Shown: piece by piece, positions 13,091 through 24,639 of the stretch | Position numbering within the stretch: position 1 is the first letter of the stretch | Layout: each line of letters opens with the position of its first letter | DNA from: Canna indica | Lineage: Eukaryota > Streptophyta > Magnoliopsida > Zingiberales > Cannaceae | Direction of reading: 5' to 3' | Assembly (NCBI GenBank): GCA_034359265.1 | Contig: CP136893.1 | Coordinates: 21,770,001-21,834,000 of the forward strand | Length of the DNA: 64,000 nt | Translations under genes and position numbers: made by a program | The notes under the pieces: model-generated | The model's input: the letters and a program-made list of their open reading frames with translations, nothing else | Databases searched by the model: none | What the model was told of the DNA's origin: nothing

Positions 13091-13975
13091 TATATATCAA
13101 TATTTGGAATTGAATTGGACTAGCTCTCTAAGCTTGTTTGTGCTACAACTAGTGCTTAAAGCAGAAGTCAGATAAACCAGGGGAAGCGTCGAGCACTCCC
13201 TCCCAACAGGTGCACTTGGTGTTCCACACAAAGCAGCAATCGAAAATACCTGAGCTGAATCCGAGAGGAGACATCCAAGAGCGGCCTCAGTCTGTCGGCA
13301 ACCCAGAGCCCGTACAGATCGAAGCGTCACTCAACCAAACAACATTCATTGGAACACGCCTCTAAGTTGAGCTCAATAAACCTTTAGACGCACAGGGGTT
13401 GACCCCAAAGTCATCTGTCGCAAGCGTGCTATTGACCCTCGAGTCAAACCCAAGCAACGACCCAATAGAGTGTGAAGCCATGTTCGTCGGACTAAAGCTC
13501 ACCAGTGGTATAACAGCACGAAAAGTAATCGCATAGGGGAACTCGCAGAGAGCGTGGAGCTCGGCCTCCGGAGAACAACCCTCAATTAGCAGAACAATTG
13601 GGAAGCCCATGCGGACGAACTTGACCTCGTCAAAAATGAAAGTTTGCTTGAGTCGAAGAAGATGCAACCCTCCTCAAACTACAAGTGGTCGGTGCATTCT
13701 TTTTCCTTCACTACGATTTTCTCCCATTGGGTTTTCCCTTTGAAGATTTTAACGAGGCATAACCACATATAGGCCGAGAGAGCCGCTCGGTGGAACCTGA
13801 TGTACTATCAATCTCCATTTATTCAATAATATTATTTTTCTTTTCCACATTTGTGTGTGTGCATCCCGGCAATTCACAACCATCTTATAAAACATGACGA
13901 AGGATCTCCATGATCGCACGACGAAATGTCACCCTATATATTGTGGTATCAACTCCCCTCATGTGCGGCTCCTCT
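13090..13975 (+). pseudogene. Decayed LTR-retroelement end
   Basis: The stretch near 13705-13760 (ATTTTCTCCCATTGGGTTTTCCC, split here as ATTTTCTCCC and ATTGGGTTTTCCC, then TTTTAACGAGGCA) is the kind of sequence found in the R-U5 part of many plant LTRs. Near 13950 TGGTATCAACTC resembles a methionine-tRNA primer-binding site. Upstream (13090-13680) no frame is intact; a short stretch may derive from a polyprotein C-terminus. The family cannot be assigned safely. Confidence 0.35.
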
Positions 13976-13984
13976 ATCCTCTGC

Positions 13985-14745
13985 GACCATGGGCGCGATC
14001 TTGCCTTACGCTCCCCGCGAGCTCAGCTTGATCCCAAGTGTGATCCTCAACCTCAATGCCCTTACTTATGGCTTCAACGCCCTTGAAGATCTCTATGACC
14101 CCTAGCGTTGTCTTGCCTTACGCTTCTTGCGAGCTTGACATTACCCCATGTGTGGTCCTTGACCCTAAATGCGACATTCGGCTCTAAATTAGACCAACTC
14201 GCTCCAAATGAGCGCGACCCCAGGTGCAATCAAGTCTTATGCTCCATGTGAGCATGGATTGACCCCAAGCATGGTCCGCAGCCTTAGTGCCCTTACTTAC
14301 GACCTCAGCGCCCTTGAAGACCTCTGTGACCCCAGGCGCAGTCTTGCCTTACGCTCCTCGTGAGCTCGGCATAGCCTCTGCATGGTCATTGGCCCTAAAT
14401 GCGGCCTATGGCTCTAAATGAGATTCGCTCGCTCTAAATGATCGATGGTCTTGCCTTACGCTCCCCGCAAGCTCGACTTGACCCCAACTGCGGTCCTCAG
14501 CCTCAACGTCCTTGAAGACCTCGGCGACCCTAGGCGCGGTCTTTCCTTACACTCCCAATGAGCTCGATTTGACCCCAATCGTGGTCCTCGGCCTTAGTGC
14601 CCTTACTTACGGCCTCAACACCCTTAGTTACGACCTCAACGCCCCTACTTACGACTTGAGTGTCCTTGAAGACCTCTCTGCCCTCGGCGTCCTCAATGTC
14701 CCCCTTAACCACAAATCTAGTTTCTAGCCTCAAGAACAGCTTCCA
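13985..14745. repeat. Tandem repeat array, about six 90-130 bp units
   Basis: Each unit opens with a variant of TCTTGCCTTACGCTCC, then GAGCTCGxCTTGACCCCAA, a GGTCCTCGxCCT phrase and CCCTTGAAGACCTC. Units start near 13990, 14110, 14227, 14340, 14450 and 14538. They differ in length through loss or gain of a CTTACTTACGxCCTCAA block, and have diverged by many substitutions. The setting, next to an LTR-like end, suggests the untranslated leader or a spacer of a retroelement. Confidence 0.65.
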
Positions 14746-15374
14746 ACTCCATTCTCGAACGACTTCGAGACAAATCAAATTTGAAGGACCATCAGCCTTA
14801 TGAGCGACTATCGAATAGGTAACCCTGGTCCTAAATCTACCTTTGACATGAATTTGCCATCAACCTAAATACCTAAAGGTGGTCTGCTACCCTAAGAAGT
14901 AGCAACCAATTAGCTGACATCGGCCAAAGAAGCATTTCCAAAGAAGCGTTGAAATGCCCTTCAGCCCAACAACTATCGGCTACACAACGCCGCCGACTAA
15001 GGCAAAGCGGCCATAAGCACCACACTCAACTCTAGAAGAGTTGGCCGACCAAATAGCGTCGGCACCTGCCAAACACTTAGTTCAAGCAGAGACAACGAAT
15101 ACAATGCAAGAAAAACATGGCAGTAAATAAAAACGTCCAAAAAAATATCTACAAGCCTACGAGGGGAAACAATGTTAAAAGCCCCAAAGGGCAGCAATCC
15201 AAAGCCCGACAATATGAAATTACAATACAAGGGTTGAATATTTGAAATTACAAGCTCACTCAGGCAATGTGGGAGGAACATAGGTGGCTGTAGGACGAGC
15301 ACCACTCCTAGAAACGTCCTCGGCTCCCCTAATTGGCGTAGGAGCCTCCTCCTCCTCCGTGGAAAATTGGTCGA

Positions 15375-15942
15375 CTAGGGCACCATCCTTTACCTCCTTG
15401 AAGTACTCGGCCTCTAAGAAGTTGGCTCTCAGGTGGAGGAACTTGACATGCTCCAGCGCCTTTTTAAAACCCACAGTTTATTGCAGAGCAGCCTCCCTAT
15501 GATAATAATCAATTTCTCCCTCGAGCCTATGAACTTCTCCTTCAAGCTTATGAACTTCGGCTTGAAGTGCGATGACCTCAGCCTTCAACTTAATCTCCAC
15601 CATCGTTGCGGCACTGACTCTGAGCTCTGAGGCGGCCAACGCCTTTTCAACTGATTGACCAGGGCACCATCCTTTACCCCCTTAAAGTACCCGACCTCTA
15701 AGAAGTTGACTCTCAGGTGGAGGAACTTGACTTGTTCCAATGTCTTTTCAAAACCCACGATTTATTGCAGAGCGGCCTCCCCCTGATAATCGTCAATTTC
15801 TCCCTCGGGCCCGTGAACTTCTCCTTCAAGCCTCTGAACTTCGGCTTGAAGTGCGGTGACCTCAGCCTTCAACTTAATCTCCACCGACGCCACGACACTG
15901 ACTTTCAGCTCCGAGGCGGCCAGTGCTATTTCGAGGTCCTCG
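15375..15942. repeat. 284-bp tandem duplication
   Basis: Two adjacent copies, about 15375-15658 and 15659-15942, align at a constant offset of 284 bp, for example CACCATCCTTTACC at 15381 and 15665 and AGGAACTTGAC at 15437 and 15721. They differ at scattered positions. Both lie in the minus-strand coiled-coil ORF remnant, so the duplication lengthened the heptad region. 284 is not a multiple of three, so it also shifts frame. Confidence 0.85.
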
Positions 15943-16034
15943 ACCTCTCCTACCTGTCCTCGGCCTTAGTCCTGGCCCCCCTCGCATGTCCTCGTAGCTC
16001 GGACATCTTATCTCCGACCTGGGTGATGTAGAAT

Positions 16035-16040
<6 letters not shown>

Positions 16041-16122
<82 letters not shown>
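16041..16122. repeat. (CT)41 microsatellite
   Basis: An uninterrupted CT run of 82 bp. On the minus strand it reads as a run of alternating Arg-Glu codons within the retroelement ORF remnant. Confidence 0.98.
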
Positions 16123-16126
<4 letters not shown>

Positions 16127-16152
16127 GCTCAGCTTGTAGAGATTCAATCTCC

Positions 16153-16620
16153 TAGAGGTGGCAATGGGTTGAGCCCGCCCGTGGGCGCAACGGGCCCAGT
16201 CCGACTCTAGGCCGTGCCTGACCCGGCCCGAAGAATTTCGGGTCGGGCCGGGGCACAACCCGCTTGTGCCCAAGGGGTGGGCTGGGCTCACCCCTTGGGC
16301 ACGTGGGTTGTGCTCAGCACGGAGGCCGTGCCGAGCCCGTCATGGGCCCGGGCTCGGTTAGGCTCGGCCGAGCCTGCTCTTGCACTCGCGGGCTAGGCCT
16401 GGCATCACCCAGGGCTAGCCTAGTTTGCACTTGGTCTTTTGTGCCAGGCTTAAGGAGTAACTACTTATTTAATAAAATTGTATATATATACATAAAGACT
16501 CTTAGTGTGGTAGTTAGTTACCACAAAAAAGCCTAAAGGTTGGCGATTCGACCCTTTGAGTGGTCGGCCCGGAGGTGGTCGGGCTTGCCTGGGCCTAGGC
16601 ACGACCCATTGCCACCTCTA
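16153..16620. mobile_element. hAT-type MITE with GGGCTCGGC words
   Basis: A 468-bp element with near-perfect terminal inverted repeats TAGAGGTGGCAATGGGT and ACCCATTGCCACCTCTA. It is flanked by a perfect 8-bp target-site duplication CAATCTCC (16145-16152 and 16621-16628). The interior is GC-rich with repeated GGGCTCGGC, GGCCCG and GGGCCTAGGC words, and has no transposase. Insertion is into the coiled-coil ORF remnant. Confidence 0.92.
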
Positions 16621-18115
16621 CAATCTCCTGAGTCGGGGCCTTTGCCGCCTCCAACACAGAAGACCTATCCTTCTCCAGCTGCCTCGCGCGGGCCGGCTAG
16701 TCAAAGTCCATGGACTTTAATGTATTTGATCATTTCAGTCGAACCCACCTCTGAGTAAACTAACAGCAACGTCTGACAAAGCTGGTCATCAAAAGAGAAC
16801 TCTTTGGACCACGAGGAGTCGGACCCAACCAAGGCGTTTCAGGCATACAATCCCTGCTAAGCCTAGGGAGGAGTAGTCGCACCAAGGTGCTGTCATGATT
16901 GGGAATTCTTCATCCCCACCGTTGCCACCACCGCCACAACCACGACCAACTCGAGATAGACAACTTCCTGAGGGGTAAATCCTCCTCCAAAATTACAACA
17001 CTCGGAGCTGAGCCTTGGTCCTCCTCCTCAGCTTGAGAGGAGGGGGGAGAAGGAGAGGGAAACAGAGAAGGCGAGTGAACCCTCGATTTGTCCGGCACCC
17101 TCTGTTCACAAGACTGAACCCGAGCGCTTGAAAATCTTTATCGAATTCAAAGGAGGCGAACAAGGTGAAACATCAGCCGTCAGCCTCTTCCCCATGTTGA
17201 TTGTTAGCCCCTTCCCTTTCAGCTCCTTCATTTTGGACTGGAGAGCCGCTAGATTCAACTTTGGAGCCATGTTGTTTGCAAGATAGAACTCGAAATCAGC
17301 ATACTCAAAAATGACCAAGATGGCAAACAAACACCCTACGAACTCAGACTTACTTATATATATCCTATGATCGATGACTCATCTTGGTCCCATCTCAGGA
17401 GCTCATTGCAAAAAAAAGATGTCGAAGGCCCGCACTGAACTACAAACCTACTTACTAGCCTTTCCTCAAGCAAAATGACATCCTCCTCAAGGGTCAGGTT
17501 GGTGGTCGGGTACAAATATTACTATAATTTATTATTTTGAGTATAAATATTTAACACTATTAAAAAAAAATATTTTAATCATTTTCTTTTTATTCTTTAT
17601 TTATTCATTATGATAACCAAATAAGAAAATAATTATTCCTTATATTATATATATATATATATATATAAGCAACATATCATTCCTGCCTAAACTCCATCTC
17701 CTCAAATTTTTCTCACTTTCCCCACCTAAATTTTTTCCACATAAATCCCCCCCCCCACCAAAATTTTTATTTCCACTTCCCCTCTTAAATTTTTTCCACC
17801 TCACTAATTTTCTCTGTATGCACTTATTTTGGTATTTTTAATTTTGTATTTATTATTTTTTGAATAATAATTGTAAATATTTTTTATTTATTAAAGTTTT
17901 TTATATTAGTTTTGAGTTTTTAAATATCATTCTTTGATTTCGTTATTAAAAAATAGTATTTCAAAATCAAAAAATTTACGTAGTTTAGAATAATTTAAAT
18001 CTTATTTTCTAATTTTTTTTCAACTTGTTATCTTATATTTTTATTTTATTTTATTTTTATCCATAAAAAATGTTATTATTTTTGCATTTTTAATTTTTGA
18101 CTATTGAAATTTATA

Positions 18116-19473
18116 GGGATAGGGCTATATTGGCGCCTAAAGTATTTGAAAAAGTACAAATTTACCATTAAATTTTCTTCTTCTTTTTTCAAAAATACCC
18201 CCGCAGTCCAAATTTCAGGCCAAAAATATCACTGCTTGTAACGGTTTGACAAGTCAGCAAACAATTGCTTACGTGGCAATGATAAGAGTCATATTTGCCC
18301 ATAAAGTATTCGAAAATATACAAATTTGTCCAAACTTTTTTTTTGTAAAATGCTCTCGTCGTCCAAATTTTGGGCCATATTTGTCCATAAAGTATTCAAA
18401 AAAGTATAAATTTGTCCTTAAACTTTTTATTTTTTAAAAAATGCCCTCGCCGTTCAAATTTTGGGCCAAAAATCCCTCGTGCCCATGAGGGATATATGAG
18501 GTATAAATACTAAAACCTCAATCGCCAAAAGATCAAAGTACTTATTAACTTAAGTTGAGTCTAAAATAAGCCATAACTCAACCAAAACAAGTTTGATTCG
18601 AGTTTTGCTCGAACCTCTAGATTCGTCTCGAACCAAGCAACCCATCTAAGGACTAATTAAACTTAGATAAATTAATTTCCTCTCGCGCAAAGGCCAATCT
18701 TCAATTCAAATCCTCTAGCGTTTCATTCGGTCCATCCTGATGCGCGATTAAATTATTTCGCTGAAATAATTAAATAAATATTTTAAAAAATTTCGGGTAT
18801 TATAAAGAAATGGTGGGACGTATTTTTGCAGCACCCCTTAATCGACCAATTTTTGCAGCCGGCTGAGCTACCTTATTTTCATTTTCTTATTTTTCCTATC
18901 TTTTCAGCTCGTTCAATTTGACACGTATTTTAATGGCTTATAACTAAAAGCTATGATATATACGAACTCTATATGTCGCCCATAATTAATTTAGGTTGTG
19001 AATATATTGGGAATTACATGTTGACAGCTTAAAATCCAGTATGGCTTGATGATGTAATTTTTTTATTTGCCATGTAACCAATTATTCACTGACTTGTCAA
19101 ACCGTTACAAGTTGTGGTACATTTGGCCGAAAATTTGGATGGTGAGGATATTTTTCAAAAAATAAAAAGTTTAAGGGTAAATTTGTACAATTTTGAATAT
19201 TTTATGGGCAAATATGACCTAAAATTTGGACGACGATGATATTTTTCAAAAAAAAAGTTTCAGGGCAAATTTGTATCTTTTCGAATACTTTAAGGGCAAA
19301 TATGACCCTTATCATTGTCATGTAAACAATCGTTGGCTGACTTGTCAAATTGTTGCATGCAGTGGCATTTTTGGCCTAAAATTTGGACGATGAGGGCATG
19401 TTTGAAAAAAAAAAGTTTGAGAGTAAATTTGTACATTTTCGAATACTTTAAGGGCAAATATGGTCCTTATCCC
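18116..19473. mobile_element. Mutator-like long-TIR element (non-autonomous)
   Basis: A 1,358-bp element with long terminal inverted repeats starting GGGATAGGGC / GGGATAAGGACC and continuing through ATATTTGCCC, AAAGTATTCGAAAA, TACAAATTTG and a CGTCCAAATTTTGGGCC-like block. The flanks are a 9-bp target-site duplication AAATTTATA (18107-18115) and AAATCTATA (19474-19482), 8 of 9 matching, the Mutator size. Each arm holds several partial copies of its own terminal sequence. No transposase is present. Confidence 0.85.
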
Positions 19474-20599
19474 AAATCTATATAGATTGATTTTTCAATG
19501 TATATAATTATTTCTTATATTACTTTTGTAATTATGACATATTAATTTTGTTATATCTGGGGTTTTTTTTTTTAAAAAAAAAAAAAAAATTATTGTAGCA
19601 GTGGCAGGTGGCAGTGAGGGAGAGGTGATGCTGAGGGGTTTTAAAAGAGGGGATGTGTGAGGAGAAGTAGAGAAGAGAGGGGGAAGAGAGGGAAGCGGTG
19701 AGCGGAGGAAGGAGATGCTGCAGGCGGAGGAGTCGGTGCGCGAGTCGCCGGTGGAGCTCGTCGTCGCCGAAATCGCGAAATCGAGGTAGGAGATCTCATC
19801 CTCTCCGTTCCTTCATTTTCGTTTATTATCTCCGACGAATCGGACGACGAAGACAAGGCAAGGGGAGGTTGTTGCGCCGTACCCCGGGCTGGTCGCGTGC
19901 GGAAGTCGCACGGGGGGCGGTCGCATGAGGGTTGCGGGGCTGCCCGGTAGCCATCGGAGCCTCCGCTCGGTCGGTCGTGGGACTGAGCAGGGCCGAAGGG
20001 TCGAGGAGGAGGCTGTGGAGTCGCCAGTCGGCGACGGGTAGCGGCTGGCCGAGAGGAGAAGATGGGTTTGCGGGTGATCGGAGGAGAAGAGGGAGATCGG
20101 GAGAGAGAGAGTGTGTGTGATTGGATATCCCGCCGGCGCCGGGATCCGTGGGAGAGGCCGGCGAGGCCGGGATGGCCGGCCGGCGTGTGGATCGTAGGCG
20201 GCGGCCGAGAGAGAGAGAGAGAGAGAGAGAGAGTCACCGGTGTTGGAGGCTGAGGAGAAGCGTGGTGGTCGCCGGCGGCTTGGGGAGTCGCCCGGCATGG
20301 ATTCGGGGCGAGTAGAGGAGGTGGCGGGATCGGGTGTAGTAGGGGCGGCCGGCGGTGAGTCGGACCGATCGCGGAGGTCGGGGAGAGGGCGGCCATGCCG
20401 CCGGGGTGGTCGCCGGCGGCCGAGATGGCCGGCCGGCATGAGTTTGAGCGGAGCAGGAGATGGCGTCGGGCGCTGGGCAAGGGGCAGCGTGAGGGAGTCG
20501 AGCGGGTGAGAGAGATATGAATAGTGTTTAGAGAAGAGAGCTGTATCGCATGAAATTGGGTTGACTTATGAATTATTGAGGTATTTTTTGTAATTGATC

Positions 20600-21040
20600 G
20601 TAGAGTCGTCGGATCGAGTCGAGGTGAATACCAAAATTGTAGATTTTCGCGTGCTGAACGTGATGGTGGTGTCAGATTTCAGATTGGAGATCGTTTGGTA
20701 TGATTTTGATATTATTTCAGTAGTTTAATAAGTGGGTGAGAATTGTGTTTGAAATTAATTTAGTTGGTAGGCCCCGAGTTGTCTGTTGAAGTTGAGATGA
20801 ATAGTAATCTCGATCATTTTCGCATGCTGAACGTGATGGTGGTGTCGGATTTCAGATTGGAGATCATTTGGTGTGATTTTGATATATTTTAGTATTTTGA
20901 TGTTGTTTAGTAATTAAATGATATAGTTATGTTTGAAATTAATTTATTTGGTGGATCCCGAGTTGTCGGTTGAAGTTGAGGTGAATAGAAATCTTGATCG
21001 TTTTCACGTGCTGAACGCGATGGTGGGGTTAGTTTTCCGA
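20600..21040. repeat. Triplicated segment of about 160 bp inside the solo LTR
   Basis: Three consecutive units near 20600-20745, 20765-20925 and 20945-21030 share a GAGTTGTCxGTTGAAGTTGAG-like phrase, GTGAATAGxAATC, TTTTCGCATGCTGAACGTGA, TGGTGGTGTC and CAGATTGGAGATC. They are diverged and the third is partial. Confidence 0.75.
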
Positions 21041-21414
21041 GGAAGCATTGTTAGGTTGTTCTTTCAGTTGGTTAGTGGTTGAGGCTGTCGAGGTGTTTAA
21101 ATATTAGTAAATTATTAATTTGAGAATTTAGTCGATTGATTGGTGTGAAATAATTGTGGTTTGAAGAGTGAGTTGGTTGATCATGGGTGTTTGGAGAGTG
21201 TGCTGAGTGTGGGTTGAGCCTGCAAGTCTGTTGTTGATTTATCGTCGGAGATAACTTCGGAAATACCTTTGCTTCCATTGTTTGGTTTGTTTTCATGAAA
21301 TTATTGAACTCCTGTTGCATATTATTGTTGGACATGCCATGTAGAGAAATTGCATGTGTTGCATTTTATTGTTGCTTATTGGTGTTGTTTATTTGTTGAG
21401 CATGTTGTTATCCC

Positions 21415-21680
21415 GTTGATCATGTCATAATTAATTGGAGTTGTTATAATGTTGATCATGATGTTGTTGTGCTAGTAGCATGTTGATCATGTCATAATCA
21501 CTTGAAGTTGTTGTGATATTGTTGATCATGATGTTTTGTTATTATCTTGTTGATCATGTCATAATCACTTGGAGTTGTTGTGATATTGTTGATCATGATG
21601 TTTTGTTATTATCTTGTTGATCATGTCATAATCACTTGGAGTTGTTGCTATGTTGTTGATCATGGTGATATATCTTGTTG
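21415..21680. repeat. GTTGATCATG tandem array inside the solo LTR
   Basis: Units of about 60-75 bp repeat GTTGATCATGTCATAATCACTTGGAGTTGTTGTGATATTGTTGATCATGATG in part or whole (quoted here only as landmarks GTTGATCATG, TCATAATCACTTG, GAGTTGTTG). Roughly four units are visible, two of them nearly identical over 75 bp. TGATCA palindromes punctuate every unit. Confidence 0.8.
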
Positions 21681-21844
21681 CACTCTTGGAGTCGAGTTGC
21701 ATGGTTGATGTCGATCTGGAGGCTACGGCCTCGGAGAGGACTTCGGTCCCGGACCATTTTAGTGCGGTACCCTCCAGACATGGGAGAGGGTATGGATATT
21801 GACTAGTCACTTTGGGCACCTTCGGGTGTAGGGATGTCGGATAC

Positions 21845-21945
21845 ATCGTCCATTGGGCTACCTGCTTGGTAGGGGTAGTCGCGCGGACGTCGGATCCGCC
21901 GTCCATCAGGCTACCTGCTTGGTGGGGGTAGTCGCGTCGCCGTTG
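21845..21945. repeat. Short direct duplication in solo LTR
   Basis: The phrase GGCTACCTGCTTGGTxGGGG followed by TAGTCGCG occurs twice, near 21857 and 21910, each preceded by a CGTCCATxxG word. A small local duplication. Confidence 0.7.
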
Positions 21946-22510
21946 GAGCGGACGGTTGATGCCACTCTACGGGTGGTAGAGTGTGGGGTTTTTACCCAAT
22001 GGTCCACACGCTCGATGATTCAGTTGATGTTGTTTAGGAGTAGGTGAGGTGTATTTATTGTGTTCAACGCCTTTGACTGCATCTTAGGCCATGTTGTTAT
22101 GCATTGTTGAGTTGACACTTGATACTTGTTGATCATATTGTGATTCTCCTACTCAGCATTCGCTGATCTCCGTTGTTTTTGCTTCAGACTTGCAGGGGAG
22201 AGAGATCGATCTGTAGATCGAGGTGTAGATAGTTTTTAGACAGTTAGTCAGTCGTAGATGTGGAGCTCTGATGGCGGCTGCTTTTGTATATTTGGGTAAT
22301 TGTATTGATCAGACATATAAATTGTAATTATCTGGTTTATATTATGTTTTATTATGGATTCCGATGTGTATCGGATGATTTTCCTTCCGCTGTGTGGGTT
22401 TCGAGTCGCCCACTGTCGCGCGTCGGAACGGGCCCGCCTCGGGGCGTGGGGGTGGACCCGAACCGGGGCGTGACAAATTTTCCTTTATTTTTGAAAAAAA
22501 CTTAAATAAT

Positions 22511-22552
<42 letters not shown>

Positions 22553-23027
22553 AGGAAATTATTATTCCCGCCTAAACTGTCTCATCTCAATTTTTTTTCA
22601 CTTTCCCCACCTAAATTTTTTCTCCCAAATTTTTACCCCATTTAAATTTGTAATAAATTTTTTACCCCACTTATTCTCTTTACATTGCACCTATTTTGAT
22701 ATTTTTAATTTTATTTATTATTTTTTGAATAATAATTGTAAATATTTTTTATTTATTGAATTTTTTATATTAGTTTTTGGATTTTGAAATATCATTTTTT
22801 GGGGTTTGTTATTGAAAAATAGTATTTCAAAACTAAAGAAATATATGAGTTTAGAATAATTTAAATATTATCTTTTATAGTTTTTCAATTTGTTATCTTA
22901 TATTTTTATTATATTTATTTTTTTTCCATAAAAAAATGTTATTATTTTTGTATTTTTAATTTTTTGATCATTGAAATATATATATATATAACGCGGATAG
23001 GTGGTGCGAATTATTGAAATATATATA

Positions 23028-23557
23028 TAGGGGTGACAATTTTATCCGCATCCGCTAATTAAAAATCGCATCTGCACTGTATCCGATCTATATCCGCAAG
23101 TAAAAATTGATATGGATACTGATACAGATTTAGAAAACTTATATCCGCGCGGATATGATGCGGATACAGATATGACTGTGGATCCACACCGTATCCGCAC
23201 CGCCTATCCGCGTCTCTAAATTACTATTGTGCTCATATAAGTTATTAATATATATAAGAGCTCTATGGTAATTTCATGTCAAGATGAATTTTGAAGTATA
23301 TTATATATTTATTTTGGATCAATGAATTGGTAATTTATTGATTTTTTTAATTAAATATATTATTTTAATATATTTTTATTAAATACGGTGCGAATACAGA
23401 TGCGGTGCGGATATTCGTATTTGAAGCGGTGCAGATATGGATATCCATATTTACATCCGTAGCGAATACGGTGCGGATATGGATGGGCGAATATGGGGTG
23501 CGGTGCGGTGCGAATACGAATAATTCAGTATCCGCACTGTATCCGATCCGTTGCCAG

Positions 23558-23562
<5 letters not shown>
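23028..23562. mobile_element. hAT-type MITE with ATCCGC words
   Basis: A 535-bp element with termini TAGGGGTGACAA and TTGCCAGCCCTA. The 8-bp flanks are both TATATATA, so the target-site duplication is compatible but not diagnostic. The interior is built from TATCCGCAC, GCGGATAT and GTGCGGATA words on both strands. It interrupts AT-rich repeat copy B. A stray piece of its own sequence (CGCGGATAGGTGGTGCG) sits just outside at 22992-23008. Confidence 0.8.

Positions 23563-23631
<69 letters not shown>
23561..23631. repeat. (TA)n microsatellite
   Basis: About 35 TA units immediately right of the hAT-type MITE. Shorter TA runs occur at about 17643-17667 and 22511-22530, the latter followed by a GA run to about 22551. 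Confidence 0.98.
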
Positions 23632-23633
<2 letters not shown>

Positions 23634-24639
23634 CTTTTAAACTTATGAAATATCATTTTTCCTGTATTTTTGAAAAAAAACTTAAATAGTTTCAAATATA
23701 TATAAACAAGCAACATAGGATTAAACTTCCTCCCCCCAAATTCCTCATCTAAATTTTTTCCTCCCAAATTTTTAGTCCACTTAAATTCATAATAAAAAAA
23801 TTACCCCACTTATTTTCTCTATATGCACTTATTTTCATATTTTTAATTTTATATTTATTATTTTTTGAATAATAATTGTAAATATTTTTTATTTATTGAA
23901 GTTTTGTATATTAGTTTTTGAGTGTCTATTTTTTTTCAATTTGTTATCTTATATTTATAATATATTTAATTTTTATCCATAAAAATGTAATTATATTTGT
24001 ATTTTTTAATTTTTTATCATTGAAATATATATATATATATATATTAATTTTTTAATCTATATAATTATTTTTTATATTACTTTTGTATTTATAAAATATC
24101 ATTTTTCTTTTATTTTTGAAAAAACTTAAATAATTTCAAATTTCTTGTTTTTGAATTAATTATCTATACTTATACATTTTTAATTGATATACTTTACTTT
24201 ATATTTATATTTGATGTTTACCCTTAAAATTATAAGTAGGTTTTATTTTATTTTTTTCTATGTATTTTTTTCTTAAAAATCTATATAGTATTATTTGTTT
24301 TGAAATAGTTTTATTTTTTATTTTTTTAAAATTATTAGTTTAATTTTTTATTCAATTTTTTTACTTTGAAGATATATGCATTTTTTTATAAAAAAATGTA
24401 TGTATTTTGAAATAAATTAATATCATTATATAAAAAGATTATTGCCACTTTTAAATTTATATCTTAATGATATTTTATTTTGTATGTTACTCTAGGTTAT
24501 AAATTTATTTATATGAATTTTTATTTTTTTGTGTTGTTCCTATATGAACATATTATTTTAAGCGTTAAAAGTAATTATTAATTTTTTTAATATTAAAAAA
24601 GAGAATTAGTATCTAAACAGTAACGTGAACATCAGCCTC

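Larger units (their letters stand above)
15240..17280 (-). pseudogene. Retroelement-associated coiled-coil ORF (broken)
   Basis: On the minus strand several open frames (17275-17108, 17098-16910, 16030-15720, 15474-15256) look like pieces of one long protein. One begins MAPKLNLAALQSKMK, followed by acidic and proline-rich stretches. Then comes a heptad-like segment rich in E, K, A and L (EVTALQAEVQRLEGEV type) and an acidic C-terminus ending near 15256. Such proteins accompany plant Ty3/gypsy-type elements. Frame breaks, a 284-bp duplication, a CT microsatellite and a hAT MITE interrupt it. The exact family is not recognised. Confidence 0.45.
19549..22475. mobile_element. 2.9-kb solo LTR
   Basis: The element starts TGTTATATCTGGGG and ends GGGGCGTGACA, so it has TG..CA termini. 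It is flanked by a perfect 5-bp duplication AATTT (19544-19548 and 22476-22480). It is GC-rich at both ends, holds two tandem-repeat arrays, and interrupts AT-rich repeat copy A, which resumes on the right side. No primer-binding site, gag or pol is present, so it is a solo LTR left by recombination. Length and termini suggest Ty3/gypsy, an inference. The long GC-rich open frames inside it are not supported as genes. Confidence 0.85.
17640..24145. repeat. Three diverged copies of an AT-rich repeat, split by later insertions
   Basis: Copy A is 17640-18115 plus 19474-19548 plus 22476-22510. Copy B is 22530-23027 plus 23563-23700. Copy C is about 23700-24145. Shared landmarks in order are CCTAAATTTTTTCC, GCACTTATTTTxxTATTTTTAATTTT, TTGAATAATAATTGTAAATA, TTGTTATCTTATATTT, CCATAAAAAATG, ATTGAAATxTATA, TATATTACTTTTGT and TTTTTGAAAAAA followed by CTTAAATA. 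Copies A and B resume exactly where the inserted elements end, which confirms the element boundaries. No coding capacity is visible; the repeat's nature is unknown. Confidence 0.8.

Noticed and set aside
15950..16291. 113-codon minus-strand frame with a long Arg-Glu run
   Set aside because: The run is the (CT)41 microsatellite and the frame crosses the tip of a hAT MITE, so it is not a gene in itself.
19641..20480. 279-codon minus-strand open frame rich in Pro, Ser and Arg, with overlapping long frames
   Set aside because: It lies inside the GC-rich part of a solo LTR. Several frames on both strands are open at once, as expected from base composition, and no domain pattern is visible.
23405..23767. 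Open frames with Tyr-Ile repeats
   Set aside because: They are translations of the (TA)n microsatellite.
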